Assembly (NCBI RefSeq): GCF_021568315.1
Contig: NZ_JAKGSI010000001.1
Span: 62,001-126,000, forward strand
Direction of reading: 5' to 3'
DNA length: 64,000 nucleotides
Origin: Corynebacterium uropygiale
GTDB taxonomy: Bacteria; Actinomycetota; Actinomycetes; Mycobacteriales; Mycobacteriaceae
Made by a program: the position numbers and the translations under genes. Shown here in pieces: positions 34,581 to 43,381 of this stretch (position 1 is the first letter of the stretch; every line of letters starts with the position of its first letter). The notes under the pieces were generated by a model that searched no databases, was not told the DNA's origin, and saw nothing but the letters and a program-made list of their open reading frames with translations.

Positions 34581-35527
34581 CAGAGCCCCACCCACTGCGT
34601 AGAGCCATCACCCATGTGCTGCTCCTTCCAGATGGGGACGTCGGCTTTCACCCGGTCCGTGAGCTCCGCGAGTGCCGCGAAAGCCTCCCGGCGATGAGCC
34701 GAAGCCACAACCACCAGGAAGGCGCACTCGCCGATGGTCAGCGGGCCGACACGGTGCGCCACCCACGCGCGCACGCCCGGGAAGTGAGACAGCACGCTGA
34801 GGCATACGCGCCGGAGCTCGTCCTCGGCGGAGGGGTGGGCGCTGTAGGTCAGGGAGTTCACCGACTGGCCGCCGTCGTGATTGCGGACGATGCCCTCGAA
34901 GATCGCGACGGCGCCCGCCGCGTCGGTGGCGGTGAGAGCGCGCGCCTCGGGGAGGAACTCCTCCAGGGGAGTCTCCGATATCCGCGCGGCGAGGAGCTCC
35001 GCGGGCGGCTCGGAGGGGGCCGACGGTGCTGGGGTGGAGTCGGGGGCTCGGTGCAGGAGCTCCGTGAGGTGCGGGAGGAGCGGGCGGAGGACCTCACAGC
35101 CATCGCGCACGCCTCCCTGGGAGCCCGGAAGCGTCATGCAGAAAGTGCGGCCGTGGGTGCCTGCCACCGCGCGCGAGACGACCGCCAGCGGGGTGTTGTC
35201 CAGGCCTCGGAGGAAAAACGCCTGGACCACGCCGGGAAGGAGGCGCTCGAGGTGGGGGAGGAGGGCGTCGACGGTGAGGTCATCCGGGGTGACTCCCGTC
35301 CCGCCCGAGGTGAGCAGCACATCGGGGAGGTCCTCGGGGCGGGCGAAGAGCTGGTCGAGGGTGGCGGGGATGTCGGCGTCGGCGACGACAACCGGCGCGG
35401 GCGTCTCGAAGCCCAGCTCCCGGAGGAAATCCACCGCGAGGGGACCGGAGAGGTCCTCGTACTCGCCGCGCGAGGCCCGCGTCGACGCCACAATCACCAG
35501 GCCGGTGCGAGATTCAGCTGGGGACAC
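34580..35527 (-). CDS. Fused molybdopterin adenylyltransferase (Mog/MoaB) and MoaE
   Basis: 315 residues from a GTG at 35527 with an AAGGAG RBS 7 bases upstream; the frame is open further upstream, but that part mirrors moeA. The first half (about 1-155) is a MoaB/Mog domain with the LTSGGTGVTPDD motif; it adenylates molybdopterin. The second half (about 175-315) is MoaE, the large subunit of molybdopterin synthase, with RNHDGG, HRVGPLTIGE, the SAHRREAF helix and the catalytic-lysine segment VKADVPIWKEQ. The link is a Pro/Ser-rich stretch. Fusion puts a synthase subunit and the next enzyme of the pathway in one chain. Gap to moeA 11 bases. Confidence 0.9.
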   Translation of the reverse strand: MSPAESRTGLVIVASTRASRGEYEDLSGPLAVDFLRELGFETPAPVVVADADIPATLDQLFARPEDLPDVLLTSGGTGVTPDDLTVDALLPHLERLLPGVVQAFFLRGLDNTPLAVVSRAVAGTHGRTFCMTLPGSQGGVRDGCEVLRPLLPHLTELLHRAPDSTPAPSAPSEPPAELLAARISETPLEEFLPEARALTATDAAGAVAIFEGIVRNHDGGQSVNSLTYSAHPSAEDELRRVCLSVLSHFPGVRAWVAHRVGPLTIGECAFLVVVASAHRREAFAALAELTDRVKADVPIWKEQHMGDGSTQWVGL

Positions 35528-35538
35528 AGAAACTCCTT

Positions 35539-36780
35539 CTACAGCAGGGGGTAGACGCGGACGAGTTCGCCGCCGGCGCACTCCTGTCCAGCGGGGATAC
35601 GGACGAGGCACGTGGCAGCCGCCGCAGCAGCCACCAAGTGCGAGCCGGGGCCGCCGAGGATCTCGACGGCGCAGTCGGCGCCGTGCGCATCGAGGCAGAT
35701 GCGCCCGCGCCGGAACTGATCCTTCCCCTCCATGCCGTGGGCGTGTCCCCGAAGCGGGAGCAGCCGGGGGGAGGGGCAATGCTCGGGGGCGAGGGCGGGA
35801 AGAACGAAGAGGTGGAAGCTCACCAGCGTGGAGATCGGATTTCCCGGCAGCGCCACCACAGGTACGCCTTCGAACTCCGAGATGCCTTGTGGGCCGCCCG
35901 GCTGCTGGGCTACGTGGCCGAACCAGGCGTCTGGGTGGGAGCCAAGGACCTGGCGGACCACCTCGAAGGCGCCGTGGCTGATCCCGCCCGACGTCACAAT
36001 GACATCGGCCGGCGTTCCCGCCGCCGCGCACCGGCGGAGTTCTGCCGACAGGGCGGCGGCCCAGGCGTCGGGGTCATCGCCGGTGCGAACATGTCCCACC
36101 ACGTCGATGCCCGCGCGCCGCGCCATGGCCGCCATGAGCGGGGCGTTCGCGTCCGGGATGGTGGCCGCCGAAGGCTCATAAGTACGGACGGGAGAACCAG
36201 CAGGGCGGACCTCCTCCCCGCCCGTGCAGAGGAGCAGCCGGGGTGGGCGTCGAACCTCGACCTCCGTGATCTCCTGGGAGGCGGCCACGCCGACGGCGAT
36301 GGGCGTCAGCACCAGGCCGGCGGGGAGAAGCACCTGCTGGGCGTGGCAATCGCTGCCTCGGCGGCGGATGAACTGACCCGCCGGGGTGTCGGGCACGCGG
36401 AGCTCGGGGGCGTCGAAGGAGGGCGGATCGCAGTGCTCGATGGGGACGATCGCCGCCGTCCCACGGGGGATCCGGGCGCCCGTCATGATGGGGGCCAGGC
36501 GCCCGTGGAGGCCGTCGGGGTAGAGGGGATCGGGGTCCGTGCCGGCGGGGATCATGGGGCCACAGGGCCAGGTGCCCGCGTGATCGAGTGCTTCCTCGGG
36601 CAGGGCCACGCCGTCCATCTGGGAATTATCGAAGCGAGGCGAATCCGCGAGCGCCACGAGATCGCGGGCAAGGACTCGGCCTTCCGCGCGCTCCACGGGG
36701 ATGACCTCGGTGTCCGCCGGCCGCTGCCGTCGGGCGAGGTGAGCGCGGACGGCCTCACGGTGAGCTTCCGGTGTGCGCAT
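35539..36780 (-). CDS. moeA: Molybdopterin molybdenumtransferase MoeA
   Basis: 413 residues, start at the ATG 36780 (MRTPEAHREAV); an ATG ten codons earlier has no support. It inserts molybdate into adenylated molybdopterin. Motifs in order: SPRFDNSQMDGVAL (substrate loop, near residue 50), TGARIPRGTAAIVPIE, VIVTSGGISHGAFEVV (the GGxS nucleotide loop near residue 270) and ALPGNPIS near residue 320. The length matches the family. It is the first gene of the minus-strand unit and is divergent from moaD with a 28-base gap. Confidence 0.93.
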   Translation of the reverse strand: MRTPEAHREAVRAHLARRQRPADTEVIPVERAEGRVLARDLVALADSPRFDNSQMDGVALPEEALDHAGTWPCGPMIPAGTDPDPLYPDGLHGRLAPIMTGARIPRGTAAIVPIEHCDPPSFDAPELRVPDTPAGQFIRRRGSDCHAQQVLLPAGLVLTPIAVGVAASQEITEVEVRRPPRLLLCTGGEEVRPAGSPVRTYEPSAATIPDANAPLMAAMARRAGIDVVGHVRTGDDPDAWAAALSAELRRCAAAGTPADVIVTSGGISHGAFEVVRQVLGSHPDAWFGHVAQQPGGPQGISEFEGVPVVALPGNPISTLVSFHLFVLPALAPEHCPSPRLLPLRGHAHGMEGKDQFRRGRICLDAHGADCAVEILGGPGSHLVAAAAAATCLVRIPAGQECAGGELVRVYPLL

Positions 36781-36808
36781 GATCCCTACGGTACGGCATG
36801 CTGGGTGC

Positions 36809-37066
36809 ATGGAGATTTATTACTTCGCCGCGGCGCGCGCGGCCCGGGGGCTCGAGAGGGAAGAGCGAGCCGAGGTCCCCGGCACTCTCGATGAGCTCCT
36901 CCGAGAACTCGCCGCCGAGGCTGCCGACGCTGCCGGGCCGGGCCTGCGCCTCGCGGAGGTGCTGGAACGCTGCACGTTCCTTCTCGACGGGCGCCGCTCG
37001 CCGCGGGAGGCCTCGCTCGAGGGGGTGGGGCGGCTCGACATCCTGCCGCCCTTCGCCGGGGGATAG
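36809..37066 (+). CDS. moaD: Molybdopterin synthase sulfur carrier MoaD
   Basis: 85 residues, ubiquitin-like fold, ending in the required Gly-Gly (PPFAGG). The ATG is at 36809 (MEIYYFAAARAARG). Its C-terminal glycine is adenylated and thiocarboxylated by MoeB, and the thiocarboxylate is then donated in the MoaE active site. It is encoded divergently from moeA, 28 bases apart. MoaA and MoaC are not in the window. Confidence 0.92.
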   Translation: MEIYYFAAARAARGLEREERAEVPGTLDELLRELAAEAADAAGPGLRLAEVLERCTFLLDGRRSPREASLEGVGRLDILPPFAGG

Positions 37067-37095
37067 CCGGGATAGCAGAGCGCCCGGCTGCCCAG

Positions 37096-38142
37096 CTAGA
37101 TGCTGAGCCCGCGGGCTGTCACCTTCTCCCACGCGGCGATGAGCGCGTCGGTCTCCTTCTTCGTGGTGATGCTCACGCGCAGGCCGTCGGGGTAGGCGCG
37201 AACGATGATCCCCTCCTCCGCGAGGGCCTCCGCGAGCGCGGCCGGCTTCGCGGGATCCTCGGAGGGCAGCCAGATGAAGTTGGCCTGGGAATGCTGGGCG
37301 CCGAGGGCGTCGGCAGCGCGATCGCGCTGCGTGATGGTGTCGGCGGTGCTGGCCATGACCTCGGGGGCGTGCTCGAGGCAGCAGATCGCCGCCGCCTGGG
37401 ACACCGTGCTCACCGAGAAGGGCGGGGCCACCTTGTTCACGGCCTCGATGATCTCCGGGTTCCCGAAGGCATAGCCGACGCGCAGTCCCGCCAGGCCCCA
37501 GGCCTTGGAGAACGTCCTCATGCCGACGAGGTTGTCATAGCGCGCGATCTCCTCGACGGCGTTGGGGGTGTCCTCGGCGCGGTTGTATTCAAAGTAGGCC
37601 TCATCGAGGGCCACGAGGACGTCATCCGGGACGGCGTCCATGAACTCGTGGAAGTCCTGCCGGGTGATCGTCGAACCTGAGGGGTTATTGGGGTTACAGA
37701 CGAAGATGAGCCGCGTGCGATCGGTGATGGCGGCGATCATGCCGGGGAGGTCAAGCCCCTGCGAGTCGGTGAGCGCCACCGTCTTCTCCTGGGCGCCGTG
37801 CACCGTGGCGAACATGGGGTAGGCCTCGAAGCTGCGCCAGGGGAAAATGACCTCATCCCCGTCGTGGCAGCAGACCTGCACGAGCTGCTGGCACAGCGCG
37901 GAGGAGCCGCTCCCCACCGCGAGCTGCTCGGGGCTGAGCCCCAGGTACTCGGCGAGGGCCTTCTTCAGCGCGGTGGCATTGGTGTCCGGGTAGCGGTTCG
38001 GATTCTCCAGCGCTTCCTGGACTGCGTCCTTGACCTGCGGGACCGGGCACGTCGCCACCTCGTTGGAGGATAACTTCACGGCATGGGGCCGATCCTTCCC
38101 AGGAACGTACGCGGGCAGTGCGGCAACTTCAGCTCTGATCAT
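37096..38142 (-). CDS. pat: Histidinol-phosphate/aromatic aminotransferase (Pat type)
   Basis: 348 residues, start at the ATG 38142 (MIRAEVAALPAY), preceded by TAGGA. PLP fold-type I. Motifs: LSSNEVATCP and NRYPDTNATALKKALAEYL at the N-terminus, CNPNNPSGS near residue 155, and the PLP-lysine motif TFSKAWGLAGLRVGY near residue 215. HisC-like proteins outside a his operon in corynebacteria are the Pat type, which work on phenylpyruvate or prephenate and can also use imidazole-acetol phosphate. It does not sit with other his genes here. Substrate choice is therefore inferred. Confidence 0.85.
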   Translation of the reverse strand: MIRAEVAALPAYVPGKDRPHAVKLSSNEVATCPVPQVKDAVQEALENPNRYPDTNATALKKALAEYLGLSPEQLAVGSGSSALCQQLVQVCCHDGDEVIFPWRSFEAYPMFATVHGAQEKTVALTDSQGLDLPGMIAAITDRTRLIFVCNPNNPSGSTITRQDFHEFMDAVPDDVLVALDEAYFEYNRAEDTPNAVEEIARYDNLVGMRTFSKAWGLAGLRVGYAFGNPEIIEAVNKVAPPFSVSTVSQAAAICCLEHAPEVMASTADTITQRDRAADALGAQHSQANFIWLPSEDPAKPAALAEALAEEGIIVRAYPDGLRVSITTKKETDALIAAWEKVTARGLSI

Positions 38143-38215
38143 GGTGCACATCCTACCCACCCCGGTGAAAATCGCAGGTCCGGGGGCGAATCCGCGGGGG
38201 CCGGAGGGGTGGTGC

Positions 38216-39151
38216 CTAGCGGGGAGCCCGATAGGCCGCACACGCATCCGCGATGAGGCGCGCCCCCACCTTCGCCGTGCGCCCATCCACGTCATAGCGC
38301 GGGTTGAGTTCGACGACGTCCATCAGGCGCAACACACCGCTCGCCGCGGCGCAGCGCACGATCCGCCGAACAGTGCTGAGCTCAACTCCCACCGCGGCGG
38401 GGGCGCTCACCCCGGGTGCGATGGCGGCCGGGAGAACGTCGAGGTCAACGGAGAGATGGAGGGCGTCGAGGCCCCCGAACCGGCTGTGGAGAAAAGCCTC
38501 CAGCTGGGCGGGGGAGAGGAGGCTGAGCTCATCCTCCTCGAGGACCATGGCGCCGAGGTCGGCCGCGGTGTCGCGGAGGACCTGCGTGTTATTCGGCGCG
38601 GAGATGCCGAGCACGGTGTAGTCCGCGCCGCAGGAGAATTCGCGGCAGATCTGCAGGAAGGGCGTGCCGGAGGTGGGGACGGGCGCCTCGCGGAGGTCGT
38701 AGTGCGCGTCGATGTTGAGCACCCCCACGCGCGAGCCCTCGGGGAGGGCGGCACGCAGCCCGCAGTGGGACCCATAGGCGGTTTCATGCCCGCCGCCGAG
38801 CACCACCGTGAGAGGGTGGCGCCGGGCGGAGTCGCTGACGAGGGCGCTGAGCTCCGCGTGACCGTGCTCGAGCTCCTCACCAGGGACGATGTCCCCATAA
38901 TCCACCGCCGCGTCGGGGCCGTCGGAGAGGATGGCGAGGGAGCCGAGGGCCTCGCGGAGGGCGCTCGGGCCCGCGGCGGCGCCGGGGCGGCCGTGGTTGC
39001 GCCGCACCCCCTCGTCGCTGGCGAAGCCGACGATCCCGACGGGGACGCCCGACCCGCGGTCCCCTGGGCCCAGCTGATCCTCCGTGCGCACGATGTGATG
39101 CCAGCGCGGCCCATCGGCCCGGCCCGTCCACGATTCCGCTGCCCGATGCAT
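38216..39151 (-). CDS. hutG: Formimidoylglutamase HutG
   Basis: 311-residue arginase/agmatinase-fold metal enzyme. It cleaves formimino-glutamate to glutamate and formamide, the last step of histidine breakdown. Mn ligands are visible in GGGHETAYGSH, NIDAHYDLRE and SVDLDVLP. The DYGDIVPG and RRNHGRPGAAAGP stretches are typical of HutG. Divergent from hutR with a 45-base gap, so both may be controlled from that interval. Confidence 0.92.
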   Translation of the reverse strand: MHRAAESWTGRADGPRWHHIVRTEDQLGPGDRGSGVPVGIVGFASDEGVRRNHGRPGAAAGPSALREALGSLAILSDGPDAAVDYGDIVPGEELEHGHAELSALVSDSARRHPLTVVLGGGHETAYGSHCGLRAALPEGSRVGVLNIDAHYDLREAPVPTSGTPFLQICREFSCGADYTVLGISAPNNTQVLRDTAADLGAMVLEEDELSLLSPAQLEAFLHSRFGGLDALHLSVDLDVLPAAIAPGVSAPAAVGVELSTVRRIVRCAAASGVLRLMDVVELNPRYDVDGRTAKVGARLIADACAAYRAPR

Positions 39152-39196
39152 GGCGTCAGTCTAAGTCAGCAGCGGATACGCCGCTACCCTGGGCGT

Positions 39197-40033
39197 ATGG
39201 CGCGACGCTCCAGCCTCCCCACCCCTCCCGCGAAGGTGAAAGCCCCGGCCGCGGCGAACACCCTCGCGATCCTGCAGCTGCTCACCTCCTCCGACATCCC
39301 CATGTCCGCCGCGCGGATTATCCAGGAGACCGGGCTGCCGCGCTCGACGGTGTACCACCTGCTGCGCGTCATGGAGGACGCCGGCTTCGTGGTCCACGTG
39401 GCGGAGGAATGCGCCTATGGCCTGGGGCGCGCCGCCTACGAGATGGCCACCTCCTACTCCCGGCAGCAGCCGCTTGTTCGCGTCGGCGTGCGCACGGCGC
39501 AGCAGCTCGCGCGGGCCGTCCGGGGGAGCGCGCACATCAGCCGGCTCTCCGGCTCGGAGGTGATCTACCTCCTCGAAGAGCGCGCGCCGGGGGCGGTGCG
39601 GCTCCTTACCGACGCCGGGGTGCGCCTCGACTGCGTGCGTACCGCCAGCGGGCGGGCGATGGTGGCCTATGCCGAGGAATCCTATGTCCGGGCTGCCGTC
39701 GGGGTCCATGGGGTCGGCGGGAGGGAGTTCGCGGATCTCCTGCGGGAGCTGAAGGCGGTGCGTGAGCGTGGCTGGGCGGAGGAAAAGGAGCTGGTGAGCC
39801 CGGGGCAGGAGAGTATCGCGGCGCCCATCTTCGATCACCTCGGGCGCGCGACGGCTGCGCTGGCTGTCACCTTCGGCTGCGGCACCCTCGGCGAGGAGGA
39901 GAGGACCCGGGTGGGGGAGGACGTTCGCCAGCGGGCGCTCTGGCTGGGGGAGCGGGTCTATGGCGCCGGGCGCGCCGCGCGCGCGGGGAGCTCCGGGCGC
40001 GCGGACTCCGCGGGGCAGAAACGCCGCCCCTGA
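39197..40033 (+). CDS. hutR: IclR-family transcriptional regulator of the hut genes
   Basis: 278 residues from the ATG at 39197. Helix-turn-helix near residues 35-70 (PMSAARIIQETGLPRSTVYHLLRV cut by a turn at GLP). An IclR effector domain follows (about 95-260), with SGRAMVAY and a conserved ESIAAPIFD. The C-terminal tail is Arg/Ala-rich. It sits between hutG (divergent) and the hutU-permease-hutI-hutH genes. In C. resistens an IclR-type HutR controls the hut genes; the same role is inferred here from position. Confidence 0.88.
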   Translation: MARRSSLPTPPAKVKAPAAANTLAILQLLTSSDIPMSAARIIQETGLPRSTVYHLLRVMEDAGFVVHVAEECAYGLGRAAYEMATSYSRQQPLVRVGVRTAQQLARAVRGSAHISRLSGSEVIYLLEERAPGAVRLLTDAGVRLDCVRTASGRAMVAYAEESYVRAAVGVHGVGGREFADLLRELKAVRERGWAEEKELVSPGQESIAAPIFDHLGRATAALAVTFGCGTLGEEERTRVGEDVRQRALWLGERVYGAGRAARAGSSGRADSAGQKRRP

Positions 40034-40041
40034 ACTGCGGA

Positions 40042-40057
40042 GTCTGGAATCTCAGAC
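40042..40057. promoter_or_regulatory. Candidate HutR operator
   Basis: Inverted repeat GTCTG-GAATCT-CAGAC between hutR and hutU. It fits the TCTG-N6-CAGA form recalled for the C. resistens HutR site. It lies 93 bases before the hutU start and 9 bases after the hutR stop, so it would control the hutU operon. Confidence 0.6.
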
Positions 40058-40149
40058 AGCGCGCCGCGCGGGGCCCTCGCCAGGTGAAGTGACCGCCCTT
40101 ACAGTGAAGGTCTCACTTGCTGGAGACCACACGAGGAAGTGGAACGGCC

Positions 40150-41832
40150 ATGAAGGAATCACAGGCTCGCGTCGTGCGGGCGCCCCGCGGAACGACGCTC
40201 AACGCCAAATCCTGGCAGACCGAAGCGCCCCTGCGCATGCTCATGAACAACTTGGACCCGGAGGTGGCCGAGCGGCCGGAGGACCTCGTGGTGTACGGCG
40301 GCACCGGCCGGGCGGCCCGCAGCTGGGAGGCCTTCGATGCGATCGTCGCCACCCTCAAAGAGCTCGAGGACGATGAAACCCTGCTCATCCAGTCGGGGAA
40401 GCCGGTCGGTGTCTTTCGCACGCATGAGTGGGCGCCGCGCGTGATCATCGCGAATTCCAACCTTGTGGGGGACTGGGCGACGTGGCCGGAGTTCCGCAAG
40501 CTCGAGGCCGAAGGCCTCATCATGTATGGACAAATGACGGCGGGCTCGTGGATTTACATCGCCACGCAGGGGATTCTCCAGGGCACGTATGAAACCTTCG
40601 GGGCCATTGCTCGGAAGCGCTTCGGGGGAAGCTTGCGCGGGACCATTACGCTCACCGGGGGATGCGGCGGCATGGGAGGCGCCCAGCCGCTGGCAGTCAC
40701 CCTCAACGGCGGCATCTGCCTGATTGCGGACTGCGACCGCTCCCGATTGGAACGACGCCAGTCCAAGCGCTACCTCGACGTCATCGCCGAGGACCTCGAC
40801 GACGCCGTGCGCCGCGCCCTCGAAGCGCAAAAGAAGGGGGAAGCGCTGTCCATCGGGATCGTGGCCAACGCCTCGGACGTGTTCCCCGAGATGCTGCGCC
40901 GCCACCGCGCCGGGGAGATCCGGGTGGACATCGTTACCGACCAGACGAGCGCCCACGATCCGCTCTCCTACCTGCCGCGCGACGTGCACTTTGAGGACTG
41001 GCACCGCGAGGCCGCCGATGACCCCGTGACGTTCACGAAGAAGGCCCGCGAGTCCATGGCCGTGCAGGTGCAGGCCATGGTGGAGTTCCACGATGAGGGC
41101 GCCGAGGTCTTCGACTACGGCAACTCCATCCGCGACGAGGCCCGCCACGCCGGGTACTCCCGGGCCTTCGAGTTCCCCGGCTTCGTGCCCGCCTACATCC
41201 GGCCGCTCTTCTGCGAGGGTAACGGTCCCTTCCGCTGGGCGGCCCTCTCCGGGGACCCCAACGACATTCGCGTCACCGACCAGGCCTTGAAGGAGCTCTT
41301 CCCAGAGAAGGAACACCTCCACCGTTGGCTGGATGCCGCAGAGGAGTACGTCGAGTTCGAGGGGCTGCCCGCACGCATCTGCTGGCTGAGCTACGGCGAG
41401 CGCCACAAGGCGGGCCTGCGCTTCAACGAGCTCGTCCGCGAGGGGAAGATCTCCGCGCCGGTGGTCATCGGCCGCGATCACCTCGACTCCGGCTCCGTGG
41501 CCTCCCCCTACCGTGAGACGGAGGGCATGCTCGACGGCTCCGACGCTATCGCCGACTGGCCGCTGCTCAACGCGCTGACCTCCACATCTTCCGGCGCCAC
41601 CTGGGTGTCCATCCACCACGGCGGTGGCGTGGGGATTGGGCGCTCGCAGCACGCGGGGCAGGTCATCGTGGCCGATGGCACGGACCTCGCCGCGCAGAAA
41701 CTCGAGCGGGTTCTCACGAACGACCCGGGCATGGGCGTCATCCGGCACGTCGACGCCGGCTACAACCGTGCCTACGAGGTGGCCCAGGAACGAGGAGTGC
41801 ACATCCCGATGCCCTTCCGCTCGCGCGAGTGA
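40150..41832 (+). CDS. hutU: Urocanate hydratase
   Basis: 560 residues, start at the ATG 40150 ([11 protein letters not shown]); an in-frame TTG 33 bases earlier is rejected. It converts urocanate to imidazolone propionate with bound NAD. Family motifs: [21 protein letters not shown] broken into NNLDPEVAE and [12 protein letters not shown] near residue 30; [19 protein letters not shown]; and the active-site [15 protein letters not shown] with the catalytic-region cysteine. Length fits the family (about 555). It is followed by the permease at 82 bases. Second enzyme of the pathway. Confidence 0.96.
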   Translation: MKESQARVVRAPRGTTLNAKSWQTEAPLRMLMNNLDPEVAERPEDLVVYGGTGRAARSWEAFDAIVATLKELEDDETLLIQSGKPVGVFRTHEWAPRVIIANSNLVGDWATWPEFRKLEAEGLIMYGQMTAGSWIYIATQGILQGTYETFGAIARKRFGGSLRGTITLTGGCGGMGGAQPLAVTLNGGICLIADCDRSRLERRQSKRYLDVIAEDLDDAVRRALEAQKKGEALSIGIVANASDVFPEMLRRHRAGEIRVDIVTDQTSAHDPLSYLPRDVHFEDWHREAADDPVTFTKKARESMAVQVQAMVEFHDEGAEVFDYGNSIRDEARHAGYSRAFEFPGFVPAYIRPLFCEGNGPFRWAALSGDPNDIRVTDQALKELFPEKEHLHRWLDAAEEYVEFEGLPARICWLSYGERHKAGLRFNELVREGKISAPVVIGRDHLDSGSVASPYRETEGMLDGSDAIADWPLLNALTSTSSGATWVSIHHGGGVGIGRSQHAGQVIVADGTDLAAQKLERVLTNDPGMGVIRHVDAGYNRAYEVAQERGVHIPMPFRSRE

Positions 41833-41914
41833 GCACACATGTGAGATAGATCTTTAGACTATGAGAATCGCGACAGGCGATCTCCCATTGTCCAAAGGAA
41901 GAAGGTGAGGGACC

Positions 41915-43378
41915 ATGCCCACCACTGAGACAACCGAGACGTCGGCGTCATCATCGCGCCGAACGATCCATATCGAAAAACGATCCGTTGGGTTCGTACC
42001 TCGCCATGAGCGCTATGGCACCGCCTGGAGCCAATTCACCCTGTGGTTCGGTGCCAACCTCCACATCACGACGCTCGTCACGGGCGCCCTCGCCTACGTA
42101 TTGGGCGGCGACGTCTTCTGGTCCATCATTGGTCTGTTCATTGGCCAGGTGGCCGGTGGCGTCGTCATGGCGCTGCACGCGGCCCAGGGGCCGCGGCTGG
42201 GTCTGCCGCAGATGATCTCGTCGCGCGCACAGTTCGGCGTGTACGGGGCGGCGTTGCCTCTGCTGCTCATCGTTCTCATGTACCTGGGTTTCTCCGCATC
42301 GAGTACGGTGCTCGCCGGCCAGGCGATCGCGCAGCTCTACCACGGCCCGGACTGGACCGGAATCCTCACCTTCGGCCTGGTGAGCGCGGTGTTTACGGTG
42401 ATTGGGTATAAGATCATCCACCGCCTGAGCCGCTGGGTGAGCCTGGTGAGCATCATCGCCTTCGTCTACCTGCTCATCCGCTTCGCCATGGTGGCTGACG
42501 TTGGCCAGCTGCTCAGCATCCGGGAATTCTCCTGGACCTCCTTCCTGCTGGCCATCGCACTGTCCGCCTCCTGGCAGATCGCCTACGGCCCCTATGTGGC
42601 GGACTACAGCCGCTACCTGCCGGCCGAGACCAGCGCTCGCAGTGTCTTTTCCTGCGCGCTGGGTGGCACGGTCATTAGCTCCACCATTGCGATGACCTTT
42701 GGTGTGTTCATCGCCGCGTGGGCGGGAGAGTCCTTCGAAGGACACGAGGTGGGTACCGTCGTGAGCCTGGGGACGGGCGGCCTGGTCGCGGGCCTCATTT
42801 ATCTGTCGATCGCCATTGGGAAGCTCTCCATTAACGTGCTCAACACCTATGGCGGATTCATGTCGATGATGACGACGTACAGCGGTTTCCGGGGCAAAGC
42901 GGAGGTTCCCCAGGTGCTGCGGATTCTCTCCATCCTTGCGATGACGGCCGTGAGCATGCTCATGGCGCTCATTGGCCGCGATGAATTCCTGCCCGCATTC
43001 AGCTCCTTCCTGCTGTTCCTGTTGACGGCCTTCGTGCCTTGGTCAGCGATTAACCTTGCGGACTTCTACTGGATCTCCCACGAAAAATACGATGTGCCGG
43101 CGCTCGCCGACCCGGATGGGCGCTACGGGCGGTGGAACTGGGCGGCGCTCATTGCCTTCGTGGGTGGGGTCCTCATTCAGCTGCCGTTCGTCTCGACACA
43201 CTTCTACACCGGGCCGCTCGTCGAGAAGCTCGGCGGCACGGATATTTCGTGGATCGTGGGGCTGGTGGCCACGGCGATCCTCTATATGGCTCTGCGGCCC
43301 CTCGATCCCCGCACCATTCCTGAGCGCACCATCCTCCCCGAGGAGGATCCCTCTGAACCCCTTTCGATCAAGGAGTAA
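41915..43378 (+). CDS. NCS1-family permease of the hut cluster
   Basis: 487 residues, about twelve transmembrane segments, purine-cytosine permease-like. It has the N-terminal VGFVPRHERYGTAWSQF and WFGANL segment and the SRAQFGVYGAALP turn of NCS1 transporters, plus YGPYVADYSRYLP near residue 228. The ATG at 41915 follows AAGGAAGAAGGTGAGG. It lies between hutU and hutI with a 3-base gap to hutI, so it is part of the operon and probably imports histidine or urocanate. The substrate is inferred from context only; a purine or hydantoin substrate cannot be excluded. Confidence 0.85.
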   Translation: MPTTETTETSASSSRRTIHIEKRSVGFVPRHERYGTAWSQFTLWFGANLHITTLVTGALAYVLGGDVFWSIIGLFIGQVAGGVVMALHAAQGPRLGLPQMISSRAQFGVYGAALPLLLIVLMYLGFSASSTVLAGQAIAQLYHGPDWTGILTFGLVSAVFTVIGYKIIHRLSRWVSLVSIIAFVYLLIRFAMVADVGQLLSIREFSWTSFLLAIALSASWQIAYGPYVADYSRYLPAETSARSVFSCALGGTVISSTIAMTFGVFIAAWAGESFEGHEVGTVVSLGTGGLVAGLIYLSIAIGKLSINVLNTYGGFMSMMTTYSGFRGKAEVPQVLRILSILAMTAVSMLMALIGRDEFLPAFSSFLLFLLTAFVPWSAINLADFYWISHEKYDVPALADPDGRYGRWNWAALIAFVGGVLIQLPFVSTHFYTGPLVEKLGGTDISWIVGLVATAILYMALRPLDPRTIPERTILPEEDPSEPLSIKE

Positions 43379-43381
43379 TTT

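Noticed and set aside
40159..41838. A 559-codon open frame opposite hutU, and similar long antisense frames opposite gltD, MMPL and tgt
   Set aside because: All mirror well-identified genes in GC-rich sequence and have no RBS or family motifs.
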